Both the position numbers and the translations under genes were made by a program. A DNA stretch of 64,000 nt from NCBI RefSeq assembly GCF_003054445.1, contig NC_042508.1, forward strand, positions 2,170,001-2,234,000, written 5' to 3'. A model generated the notes under the pieces. That model had not been told where the DNA came from and searched no databases. It saw only the letters and a list, made by a program, of their open reading frames with translations. This document shows positions 40,397-49,508 of this stretch, piece by piece (the first letter of the stretch is position 1; the number at the start of each line of letters is the position of its first letter). This DNA comes from Pichia kudriavzevii (lineage: Eukaryota; Ascomycota; Pichiomycetes; Pichiales; Pichiaceae).

Positions 40397-42005
40397 ATGT
40401 TGTCAGATAAAGAGCTATGTATGTATATGTCGATGTGGTGGTGATCGTAGTGGTGATTTGTGTGGAATTGTGTTTACTAACAAAAGATGTCACAATATTA
40501 TTTGTATAGACGAATTAAATAAGAAGGCTGTTACCCAGGGGTTTAATATCAAGCCAAGGTTGAACTATAACACGGTTGGGGGTGTCAATGGTCCATTGGT
40601 GATTTTGGAAAACGTGAAGTTCCCATCATATAACGAGATTGTCGATTTAACCTTGCCCGATGGAACTACCAGAGCAGGTCAAGTTTTAGAAGTTAGAGGC
40701 GATAAGGCCGTTGTCCAAGTTTTTGAAGGTACATCCGGCATTGATGTCAAGAAAACCAGAGTTGAATTTACCGGTTCCAGTTTGAAAATTCCAGTTTCCG
40801 AAGATATGCTTGGTAGAGTCTTTGATGGTTCTGGTAGACCGATCGATAATGGGCCAAGAGTTTTTGCTGAAGACTACCTTGATATTAATGGATCTCCAAT
40901 CAACCCATATGCAAGAATCTATCCTGAAGAAATGATTTCCACTGGTGTTTCTGCAATCGATACAATGAACTCGATTGCAAGAGGTCAGAAGATTCCAATT
41001 TTCTCTGCTTCTGGTTTGCCACATAACGAGATCGCAGCACAGATTTGTAGACAAGCAGGTTTGGTTAGACCAACAAAGGATGTCCATGATGGTCATGAAG
41101 AAAATTTCTCTATTGTTTTTGCTGCAATGGGTGTTAACTTGGAAACTTCGAGGTTCTTCAAACAGGATTTCGAGGAAAATGGATCACTTGAAAGAACATC
41201 GTTATTCTTGAATTTGGCAAACGATCCAACCATTGAAAGAATTATTACTCCAAGATTAGCATTAACAACAGCTGAATACTTGGCATACCAGACCGAGAGA
41301 CACGTTTTGACCATTTTGACAGATATGTCCTCTTACGCAGACGCATTAAGAGAAGTTTCTGCAGCTAGAGAAGAAGTTCCTGGTAGAAGAGGTTACCCGG
41401 GTTATATGTATACCGATTTGTCTACCATTTATGAAAGAGCAGGACGTGTTGAGGGAAGAAATGGTTCGATTACACAAATTCCAATTTTAACAATGCCAAA
41501 TGATGATATCACGCATCCAATTCCAGATTTAACTGGTTACATTACAGAAGGACAAATATCCGTTGATAGACAACTACACAACAGGGGTATCTATCCACCA
41601 ATTAATGTTTTACCTTCATTATCGAGATTGATGAAATCTGCTATTGGTGAAGGTATGACAAGAAAGGATCATGGTGATGTGTCTAACCAATTGTATGCAA
41701 AGTATGCAATTGGTAGGGACGCGGCAGCAATGAAGGCTGTTGTTGGTGAAGAAGCACTATCAACTGAAGACAAATTATCCTTGGAATTTTTGGAGAAATT
41801 CGAGAAGACATTCATCTCCCAAGGTGCATACGAAAATAGAACTGTCTTTGAATCTCTTGATCTAGCGTGGTCTTTACTAAGAATTTATCCAAAGGAGATG
41901 TTAAACAGAATTTCTCCAAAGATTTTGGAAGAATTCTATGATCGTGAAAGAGACGACGATGACGAAGACGAAGACGAGGATGAGGAAAACAGGGAAGACA
42001 AATAA
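40397..42005 (+). CDS. VMA2: V-ATPase subunit B, with 5' intron (join 40397-40418, 40510-42005)
   Basis: Regulatory nucleotide-binding B subunit of the V1 sector of the vacuolar proton pump. Splicing a 91-base intron joins MLSDKEL plus a split Tyr codon to [11 protein letters not shown], matching the yeast Vma2 start (VLSDKELFAINKKAVEQGF). The protein is then 505 residues (S. cerevisiae 517). The body is almost identical to yeast Vma2: [65 protein letters not shown]. Without the intron the frame would have to start at a TTG at 40458 with unrelated residues. The C terminus is an acidic tail. Confidence 0.97.
40419..40509 (+). other. Spliceosomal intron of VMA2
   Basis: 5' site GTATGT at 40419-40424, branch site TACTAAC at 40475-40481 (branch A at 40480), 3' site TATAG ending at 40509, 29 bases after the branch A. 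All are the yeast consensus. It interrupts codon 8 after its first base, very near the start codon, as is common in yeast genes. Confidence 0.93.
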
Positions 42006-42333
42006 GGAGCCAAACACAATCATGTTCCTTCTCTAGGCAATAGTATATGGCTAGCCATTCTCCAATTTATAAAAGAGTAATTAATAAATACATATGTATC
42101 TAGACGTATCTATATCTATCTATATTTGTAGGTATATTAATATATGTGAAGCGATAAAAATAGAAAAAAAAAAAGAAAGAAAAGATACCCACGCCTGACT
42201 TAAAGAACAAATGGAAAGACAAGGAGGTCGAACAAAAGAGCAATTAAATGAAATATTGAACAACTCATAGCTGTGTCAACGTAAGGGCGATTGTTTTTTC
42301 TTTGAAAGACTTCCTAGCTTTAGAATAAAGACA
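42006..42333. other. VMA2 3' region and F-box-like gene promoter
   Basis: A 328-bp A/T-rich region with imperfect TATCTA repeats around 42100-42130 and a purine tract at 42160-42185. No gene is seen. Confidence 0.5.
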
Positions 42334-43488
42334 ATGATGAGCATACTAGATTTTCCGAACGAATTGCAGGTGAAGATTTTCGGGCAAGTCCCCAACGAGT
42401 TGAAGACAACGTGCAAGACATATGCTATTATGTACAATGATTTCTATCAACAGTTGTTTCACACACGGTTTGGAGATGAGATGATGGATCAGGTTGTTCA
42501 AGACAAACAATACTTGGTTGATTACATTCGATCTTTTGACTATTGGCGGAAACCTATCCGGCTTATAAATTCCCATAGTAAAAGCACATGCTACAAAGGA
42601 TTAGATTGTGAATTTATAAAAGACTCATGGAAACTAGTGTATGGAATATACATGAACCGGCGGATTTATTTGGACAGTAGAGACTATGCAGTTGGTTCTA
42701 GTTCTGCCCATGATGGAATGTACAGCGTCACAGTGGATAAACTGATTCGATTGGTTCCTGGGTTGTACAATTTAAGCATTGGAGTAATTTTGAAGACATC
42801 AAGCGGTATAAACTCCACAATTTTCAAGATTGACGACCAGTATGGGAGACGACAGCTTGAATTCCAACCGGCCAGCAATTTTGGTGAATTGGTGCCGCAT
42901 GATAAGTTTGTATTAATCGATGGGGGTAGTTTCCAAGTCCGTAAGCGGTCATATGAGAGTGGACAAATTGAGGAAATCAATGCCAGCCACGAAAGGGTTG
43001 GCGGAGACAATCTATGTGATATGAGGTTGCTGGTAGAAGAGATGGGGGTTTATGGTACGTCGGGATATGTCTTATCGTATATCGATATTAATGCATACCA
43101 GTTGAAGGATTGCACAATAAATAGGGCCAATGGCGATATTACATGTAAAAATGAGAAATATTGGGTAGCATGGTGGATTGAGAATGAGATACCAACGCCC
43201 GAGAACTTGGTGAATGTATTGCTTAAGAGGGTATATAAGAGCATCGAAAATACCCTTAGTGGAGAACAGAATCTCATTATCGAAAAGTTACAAGTAGATA
43301 TTGGGGAATATAACAAGAAATTTTATTCCAAGAGAAACAAGGATGGTGAGCTAATTGAAAGGGTTTTTAAGTTTACCACCCCAAGAGATCGTAGGAGGTT
43401 TGAAGAATGGTCCAGCAGTCTTCCACAACGTCAAGTATATGAGAACGAACCATTGAAGTGGAAGATGTCTACGATTCTAGAGCTTTGA
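42334..43488 (+). CDS. F-box-like protein of unknown target
   Basis: The 384 residues (a second ATG directly follows the first) open with a short F-box-like motif, SILDFPNELQVKIFGQVPNELKTTC. About 100 residues later comes a beta-rich region, DSWKLVYGIYMNRRIYLDSRDY, whose pattern recalls the FBA/PP2-type substrate-binding fold of F-box proteins. The C-terminal third is charged and helical. I do not assign it to a named yeast F-box protein; the F-box is degenerate in its second half. It lies in tandem after VMA2 and before a small membrane protein gene. Confidence 0.6.
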   Translation: MMSILDFPNELQVKIFGQVPNELKTTCKTYAIMYNDFYQQLFHTRFGDEMMDQVVQDKQYLVDYIRSFDYWRKPIRLINSHSKSTCYKGLDCEFIKDSWKLVYGIYMNRRIYLDSRDYAVGSSSAHDGMYSVTVDKLIRLVPGLYNLSIGVILKTSSGINSTIFKIDDQYGRRQLEFQPASNFGELVPHDKFVLIDGGSFQVRKRSYESGQIEEINASHERVGGDNLCDMRLLVEEMGVYGTSGYVLSYIDINAYQLKDCTINRANGDITCKNEKYWVAWWIENEIPTPENLVNVLLKRVYKSIENTLSGEQNLIIEKLQVDIGEYNKKFYSKRNKDGELIERVFKFTTPRDRRRFEEWSSSLPQRQVYENEPLKWKMSTILEL

Positions 43489-43768
43489 GAGTTTTGAACC
43501 TTTGCAATGGCACAAAATGTCCTTGGTGAAGTGTATGCGGGTATACACACATACTTATATCTATATATATATAGATATATATATTTGTAGAAGTTTAAGT
43601 TAACGAGAAAAAGAAGTTCAGTCTTTGAGCGAAGTTTACTGTTTCTGATAAACAAAGGATGCCACAATAAAGAGAGAGAGAGCCTAGAATGAGTTTTTTT
43701 CCTTTCTGTCTTCTTCTCTGTATTTGTCATGTACATTATAAATATGGGACTCCGTTGTAACACACATT

Positions 43769-44242
43769 ATGGAATCCAGAGATGACGCCTGTAATAGACC
43801 AATGCCGTCAATTGACCGTCGGCCATCGCATTTGGACGAGCGGTTGACCAAGGAACAAAAGCTAGATATTCGAGCACACCAACGAACATATCAGGGTGCA
43901 TATATTCGGACATGTATAGGTAGTCTATCTTTCAGTTTGTTAATTATGAAGATATTTTCACGGGAATTCATGTCCATTGGGTTGGTATTCCAGGTATATT
44001 CTCTACTGATCTGTGTCATTGGGTACTCTCGGGCCAACAACATGGATTTATATTTCATTAATTTCAACAAGGACAATTGGTACAAAGACTACATTGACGA
44101 ACAAGCCACATCTGAGACGGACGGACAAGTTAGTCTTGATAATAAATACTATTTTAAAACGAGTGGGAATTATGTCTTGTGGTTGAGCATCATCACTGGG
44201 TGTTGCTATGTAGTTCTATTCATCCTTCTTGCTATTATATAG
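43769..44242 (+). CDS. DUF202-like small membrane protein
   Basis: A 157-residue protein with three hydrophobic segments (about 49-61, 67-86 and 135-156). The first is preceded by RAHQRTYQGAYIRTCIGSLSFSLLIMKIFS, which fits the DUF202 signature (a conserved RT before the first helix and a second RT further on). DUF202 forms the membrane part of Vtc1 of the vacuolar transporter chaperone, and also occurs in uncharacterised fungal proteins. The hydrophilic loop between helices two and three is unusually long for the family (about 48 residues). A specific role cannot be read from the sequence. Confidence 0.6.
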   Translation: MESRDDACNRPMPSIDRRPSHLDERLTKEQKLDIRAHQRTYQGAYIRTCIGSLSFSLLIMKIFSREFMSIGLVFQVYSLLICVIGYSRANNMDLYFINFNKDNWYKDYIDEQATSETDGQVSLDNKYYFKTSGNYVLWLSIITGCCYVVLFILLAII

Positions 44243-44407
44243 TTATGGTATTTATTTAAGAAGAAAAGAAACCAAGAGAGAGTCGATAAGGCTACAAAGG
44301 TTTTTCTTTTTTTTGATTCAATTTTTCTCACCAACGAAATAAAGCGGTCAAAAAGATGAAACAACTAACACAAAAGAGTAGAGATTAAAGTTTTAGTTCA
44401 CCAACGC

Positions 44408-44980
44408 CTAATCTTCCTTGACTCCACCAGTACCTGCAGTTTCAGCCTTTTCGATAGAAGATTTGTCGGTTTTGACGTTACCACCAGTCAAGCCAGATAA
44501 GAAGGAAGGTGCAGCCTTGAAAGGTCTCTTCAAATCACCTGATGCTGGTTTGCCAAAGAGGTGGATCTTAACAATGTTTGATTCCAAAGCTCCCTTGACA
44601 GGAGAGATGGACTGCATGACCAATGGGTTTGCAAACTTCATGTAGAGGTGCATAAATCCAGTCATTGCCAAACCGGTGAAGACCGATTTGATTGCCGCAT
44701 CAACCTGTTTCAAGTCGTAGTCCTTCACTGTTGTAGTAACGAGTTTTTCTTCGGTTTCGCCCGCCATCTTGTTCGCTGGCTCCAAGTACTTGAGGGTGGT
44801 GAGGTCGTTCTTGGAGGTGATGGAGTACCTCACGTAGAGGTAGATGGCAAGAGTGAGCAGTTGGCCTGTAATGAAGGCCACTCTAACGTAGAAGAGAGTG
44901 GATGGGTCTTCAAAGTCGAGTCTCTTGGAGACCTGCATACCGACAAGCATGAGAATAAGGTTTGATACAGCGGGATTCAT
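44408..44980 (-). CDS. PHO88: ER membrane protein Pho88 (Snd3)
   Basis: Component of the SRP-independent (SND) ER targeting route; first described through phosphate uptake. The 190 residues match yeast Pho88 (188) almost end to end: MNPAVSNLILMLVGMQVSKR, KNDLTTLKYLEPANKM, TVKDYDLKQVDAAIKSVFTG, GFMHLYMKF, MQSISPVKGALE, IHLFGKPASGDLKRPFKA and DKSSIEKAETAG. It has two or three membrane segments in the N-terminal two thirds. Confidence 0.96.
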   Translation of the reverse strand: MNPAVSNLILMLVGMQVSKRLDFEDPSTLFYVRVAFITGQLLTLAIYLYVRYSITSKNDLTTLKYLEPANKMAGETEEKLVTTTVKDYDLKQVDAAIKSVFTGLAMTGFMHLYMKFANPLVMQSISPVKGALESNIVKIHLFGKPASGDLKRPFKAAPSFLSGLTGGNVKTDKSSIEKAETAGTGGVKED

Positions 44981-45260
44981 ATTGAGCTGGTGCTGGAACT
45001 AGTGTTTGAGCCTGTGCTTGGAATATGCTCTATGAAGTGAAACAGAGATGACTGTTGAGGTGTGTCTAGTTTCTCTTGTGTTGTCCTCTATGAATGTGAA
45101 AATCCTCAATGTGCTTGCCTTTCTAATCTCGATTTTCCTCGCGGTGGAGATTAGGCTATTTTTTTTTTTTTCGAACTTTTTTGCGAATTTTTTTTTTCAA
45201 GTTTTTCTTTTCCCGAAGTTTTTTTAATTTTTGGATTTTGTTCCGAATCTTTTTGGGTTT

Positions 45261-45290
45261 TTTATTTTATTTTATTTTATTTTATTTTAT
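45261..45290. repeat. TTTTA pentanucleotide repeat
   Basis: About six tandem units of TTTTA inside a longer poly-T region of the PHO88-SWE1 intergenic DNA. Confidence 0.7.
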
Positions 45291-45361
45291 TTTTTTTAAT
45301 TATTAATTTTTAATTTTTTTAATATTTTTATTTTTTTAATTTTTCTATTTTATTAAAAGAA

Positions 45362-45367
45362 ACGCGT
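45362..45367. promoter_or_regulatory. MCB box (ACGCGT) upstream of SWE1
   Basis: ACGCGT, the MBF (Mbp1-Swi6) consensus, 373 bp before the SWE1 ATG. G1/S-phase expression of SWE1 is known in S. cerevisiae, so the box is plausible. Confidence 0.45.
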
Positions 45368-45410
45368 TTTTTTTTTCTTGAGCATTTTTTTTTTTTTTTT
45401 TTTGCCCCTG

Positions 45411-45416
45411 ACGCGT
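45411..45416. promoter_or_regulatory. Second MCB box upstream of SWE1
   Basis: A second perfect ACGCGT about 49 bp downstream of the first, preceded by CCCCTG. Paired MCBs strengthen the case for cell-cycle control. Confidence 0.45.
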
Positions 45417-45739
45417 TTGCGTTTTTCGGTTGTTGACTTTTTCCCCGTTCTGGCGACTCAGGGTACAGCACTACCAATTTCAGCGTTGTCAATTACAGCT
45501 TCGCTGGAAATACAATATCGGTGAGTCGCATTGAGAAAAAGACAAAGAACGGACAGTTGCAATATTGAGAAAACAGATGGAGATAAACATACACCTACAA
45601 GGGAAGACACGCATTATTTATTTGTATACATACATACGCATACACATACACATACGCATACACATACAAAGAGATAGAAAGAGTGAGCGAGAGATAGAAG
45701 GTGGAATAGAGAAGTATCAGAACACCTATACATACAACA

Positions 45740-48700
45740 ATGACTAGACACACACTTCAAGGGGGACGCCCGCTCAATGAGAAACAGTTGAAGACAAGCG
45801 TTGCTTCGTCACATACACATGTTATCGACGACACCATAACTGGCGCCGGCATCAACACACTCTCTGAAGTCACACAGGCAACAATCAACAAGACGTCCTT
45901 CCCCTTCAACACAAGGAAAAGGGTCCTGAATTCACCCAACAATTCACCCTATAAGAATGTGATACAACAACCAAACCAACTACATCAATCACGCCAGCAG
46001 AACAACCAATTGCTTCATCAACTACAGCAGCAACAACAGCAACAACAGCAACAAGTACAGCTACAACAGCTACAACCACAGCTACAACATCAACCAATGG
46101 ACCGCAAGGCGTCACTACGCCGAAGTACAGGATTGCTAAATTTATCCATCGAGGCAAGCCCCACAACCCAACGTGTAATTAATACAAGTTCTAAAAATGA
46201 CGAAATGTTGAAAAGGTTTAACGAATTGTCATTTGATGGCTCATCAATCAATAAGAAGCAGCGAGCCAAATATTCAGGCGTCTTCGGCGCCACTCAAGGA
46301 ACAAGTTCGATCAATTCAACAATAGCTTCTTCAAAGAGAAGTTCTGACATGCAAAAGAAACTGGAGAGAAAATTGGAAAGGTATAAGGATAGACTAGCTT
46401 CTGCCACTCATGCCTCTCTTAGGAAAATATCTCCAATAAAATCTCCCCTAAATGAAAAGACTAACCTAGGATTAACAAATCCACCTCTGAAGAAGAATCC
46501 TTTCAATAAGCTAATGCAGAAACGAAATACCCATTTGAACTTAGACTATGACCTCGATTTGGATTTTAAAGGTGACGAACTTGTACAACGAGTTGCAGAG
46601 AAGAATGTAAAGAGCTTTAAAGAAGGACATGTGCAAGAAGACGACCATGAAGGACAAGAGTTTCAAGAAGACGGTGATGTTCTAGACGATGATGTAGCTT
46701 ACGAAGATGTGTCACCTTCTAAACATGCTTTCAACAAACCGCACAGATTCCAGCATCGGCCTTTTACCACAGGGTCTGTGTCATCACCTTTATCTTTAAA
46801 CCATTCGAGCAATACACCATTGGCAACTTCATTAACAGCAACTCCTTCATCGTTTAAATCCATCAAACCACTACAAACCGCCTTCACGTCATCTGGATTA
46901 CAGAGCAAACTTGGCTCTCGGCGAAGCAAAAATTCAATGCCTGATACTCCGTGTAAGAAACCGCCTCAGCATGTCCATTTAGATAGCAGCATTAATAGTA
47001 ATAATACGAATAGCAGATCAAACATATCAAAATCAGCTCCTGCACTATCAAACAACACCAATAACTATAGTATGAATTCCTCCTTCAATTCAATGGTCAA
47101 TGACTCAAGTTATCTGAAAAATCAAACAAATTATACTGAAAACACCTCATTGTATAACACAAAATCTGTGTTCCACAACAATAGTAATTTTAGCAACGTT
47201 AATAGTAATGAAAATGCTATAAATACAGGTGAATTACAGCAATGTTTGATCAAATTCTCCAATGAATTTGATGATTTCTCTAATATGTCAATATTCACCT
47301 CCAAAAGCAAACCTCATTACAGCCGAGATGATAACTTGGTCGAATCATGGGACGAACAAGAGAAGTTCCCAATCACGCCAAATTACAAAACCAATGATCT
47401 GAACATTTCAAGTCTACAAAGTGTGAAACATAACTCCAATTTAAACACACCTGAAAGCTTTAATAGCGCCATTAGTATTGAAAGCGGTAACAGCTTTAAA
47501 GTAGACACACCAACTAGGAATTTCAAGAAAAACCAACCCTCTAAAATCTCTAATACATCTTCAACGAGCTACTGGCAACGCGCAGGCTCAAGAAATCAAT
47601 CTGAACAATCCATAATTGCCGATAGTAACTTGAGACCGGTGTTTGCACCACCTAGGTTGCCTGAAAATCTAAATTTGCAGGAACCAATGAGTAATAACGA
47701 AGTCTCTATATCTTCACAATTTAAAAATATATCACCTCACACACCTATTGAGTTTGGATTTCACAGAGGTCGGATAGACCCATCGATAACTTCAACCCCA
47801 GCAATTTCCAATAAAACGGACAACAGTAAGTCTACATTGTCAATGGATTTAGATAGTACAGATACAATAACTAATCCAACAACGAAACAGTCTGAGCTAG
47901 ATTACCATTTAGTTTCAAAGTTTGGGGAGTGTTCCTTATTAGGGGAAGGTGAATTTTCAGTTGTGTATTCTGTTCACTTTGAAGGAGTCAAATATGCTGT
48001 CAAACGTACAAAGAATAAAATTGCTGGACCAAAATCCAGATTGAGGAAATTAGAAGAAGTTGAACTGTTGAAAAGCTTAAGAAGGAGAGGTGAATTTCAA
48101 GACGATACCGGCATGCTTGATTATAGTTCAAATGGTTCATCGTTGAAAAATAGCCAAGACAATGACAATATCGCTACCGGAGAATATGAAATCAATCACA
48201 ATGATGGTAGAGATTACGTATTAACACTTATATCTGCCTGGGAATATCAAAGTCATTTATATATAATGACCGATTATTGTGAGAATGGTACATTGGATGA
48301 GTTTCTAATAAAACAGTGCGAGAATTCAAGAACCCGATTGGACGAGTGGAGAGTTTGGAAGATACTAGTTGAGATTTTGCAAGGTCTAAAGTGGATTCAT
48401 TCCAAGAATATACTACACCTTGATTTGAAGCCTGCTAATATCTTTATTACTTTTGAAGGTATGCTCAAAATCGGCGATTTTGGCGTGGGTACAAAGTTAC
48501 CGGTTTCGTCATTCTTTGATCGTGAGGGTGATCGTGAATATATTGCACCTGAAATTATATCCAAGCATGAGTATAGCTTTGCAGCTGATATCTTCAGCGT
48601 TGGTTTGATCATGGTCGAAGTTGCAGCTAATGTCATTTTGCCCGATAATGGTACACCATGGAGAAAATTGAGATCTGGCGATTTGACAGATGCTGGTAGA

Positions 48701-49180
48701 TTAAGCTCAAGCGATCTCTCAGAGTGTATCAATTTAAACAATATGAAGAAAACATTGAGTGACAGTCTATTCAGTGGCAATGAAGTTGGCATTGAAAGTA
48801 ACATAACTGTAAACTCTATGGACTCATGTTTCCCACCTTCTGACAAAAAGCTTCCAGTATCACAAAAATTGAACCACATTGACAACATGGTAGGATTTGA
48901 TAAGAAGATCGAATTCTGGACACCAGAATGGTTTTACAATGGGTCCTCTACCCTGGATAAGCTTGTGACGTGGTTGATCAATCCAACTCCCCAGGAAAGA
49001 CCTAGTTGCGAGGACGTCCTACGCAGCTATGAATGCGGCTTAGTTGAAATGAGATGCAAAAGTGGTGCAACCATTTACGAGGGAGACTATGGGCCTCCGG
49101 TGAGTCGAGGCGAGATGGAGCTGGAGAGACAAGAGCTACAGAGAAGAGGTGCCTTTCATCTAAGCGATGTTCTCAAATGA
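45740..49180 (+). CDS. SWE1: Wee1-family kinase Swe1
   Basis: Inhibitory kinase that phosphorylates the tyrosine near the N terminus of Cdc28 and delays mitosis when bud morphogenesis is disturbed. The 1146 residues have a long disordered N-terminal region (about 1-710) with Gln runs and many S/T-P sites. The kinase domain follows: LLGEGEFSVVYSV near 733-745, the lysine in YAVKRTKNKIAGPKSRLRKLEEVELL (Wee1-specific), ILHLDLKPANIFI, IGDFGVGTKL and GDREYIAPEII. It is longer than S. cerevisiae Swe1 (819), mostly through the N-terminal region. A kinase-domain insert with a SSNGSSLKNSQDNDN stretch lies after the C-helix. Confidence 0.95.
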   Translation: MTRHTLQGGRPLNEKQLKTSVASSHTHVIDDTITGAGINTLSEVTQATINKTSFPFNTRKRVLNSPNNSPYKNVIQQPNQLHQSRQQNNQLLHQLQQQQQQQQQQVQLQQLQPQLQHQPMDRKASLRRSTGLLNLSIEASPTTQRVINTSSKNDEMLKRFNELSFDGSSINKKQRAKYSGVFGATQGTSSINSTIASSKRSSDMQKKLERKLERYKDRLASATHASLRKISPIKSPLNEKTNLGLTNPPLKKNPFNKLMQKRNTHLNLDYDLDLDFKGDELVQRVAEKNVKSFKEGHVQEDDHEGQEFQEDGDVLDDDVAYEDVSPSKHAFNKPHRFQHRPFTTGSVSSPLSLNHSSNTPLATSLTATPSSFKSIKPLQTAFTSSGLQSKLGSRRSKNSMPDTPCKKPPQHVHLDSSINSNNTNSRSNISKSAPALSNNTNNYSMNSSFNSMVNDSSYLKNQTNYTENTSLYNTKSVFHNNSNFSNVNSNENAINTGELQQCLIKFSNEFDDFSNMSIFTSKSKPHYSRDDNLVESWDEQEKFPITPNYKTNDLNISSLQSVKHNSNLNTPESFNSAISIESGNSFKVDTPTRNFKKNQPSKISNTSSTSYWQRAGSRNQSEQSIIADSNLRPVFAPPRLPENLNLQEPMSNNEVSISSQFKNISPHTPIEFGFHRGRIDPSITSTPAISNKTDNSKSTLSMDLDSTDTITNPTTKQSELDYHLVSKFGECSLLGEGEFSVVYSVHFEGVKYAVKRTKNKIAGPKSRLRKLEEVELLKSLRRRGEFQDDTGMLDYSSNGSSLKNSQDNDNIATGEYEINHNDGRDYVLTLISAWEYQSHLYIMTDYCENGTLDEFLIKQCENSRTRLDEWRVWKILVEILQGLKWIHSKNILHLDLKPANIFITFEGMLKIGDFGVGTKLPVSSFFDREGDREYIAPEIISKHEYSFAADIFSVGLIMVEVAANVILPDNGTPWRKLRSGDLTDAGRLSSSDLSECINLNNMKKTLSDSLFSGNEVGIESNITVNSMDSCFPPSDKKLPVSQKLNHIDNMVGFDKKIEFWTPEWFYNGSSTLDKLVTWLINPTPQERPSCEDVLRSYECGLVEMRCKSGATIYEGDYGPPVSRGEMELERQELQRRGAFHLSDVLK

Positions 49181-49508
49181 GACAAAACTGTAGAATAAGT
49201 GTATGTAAATTAAAAGTCGAATATATTGATTTGTGTATTACAACGAGAACAATAGAAAAAAAAAAACCCAACAGGGTCAAACATATAGCCGAATGAACAT
49301 TTTCGTCAATCGCCGTTTTTCTTCATTTAGAACGGACATATATTATTTACCAATTGTGCGGATATATACATGGTGAGGAAAAAAGAAATAAATGGATCAA
49401 GAAGTCTTGGTGCTTGCCATAAGCATTATTTTACTCTTTATTTATTAAAGCAAGGCAGCCCAAAAGTCTCAATAGCTTGACACGACGAAGGAACTTTAAT
49501 AGAAGAGA
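49181..49508. other. SWE1 3' region and transcription factor promoter
   Basis: A 328-bp region with an oligo-A tract at about 49256-49266 and nothing else recognisable. The 71-codon frame at 49477 overlaps the next gene's start in another frame and is rejected. Confidence 0.5.

Larger units (their letters stand above)
44981..45739. other. Divergent promoter PHO88 / SWE1, extremely T-rich
   Basis: A 759-bp region. From about 45150 to 45410 the plus strand is mostly T, including TTTTA pentanucleotide repeats at about 45261-45290. Two ACGCGT boxes bracket the last poly-T run. A T-to-A-rich CATACA repeat stretch at about 45628-45668 lies in the SWE1 leader. No gene is seen; the 60-codon frame at 45565 is leader sequence. 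Confidence 0.55.

Noticed and set aside
40458-42005. VMA2 starting at the TTG at 40458
   Set aside because: The first 18 codons would translate the intron; splicing restores the conserved N terminus.
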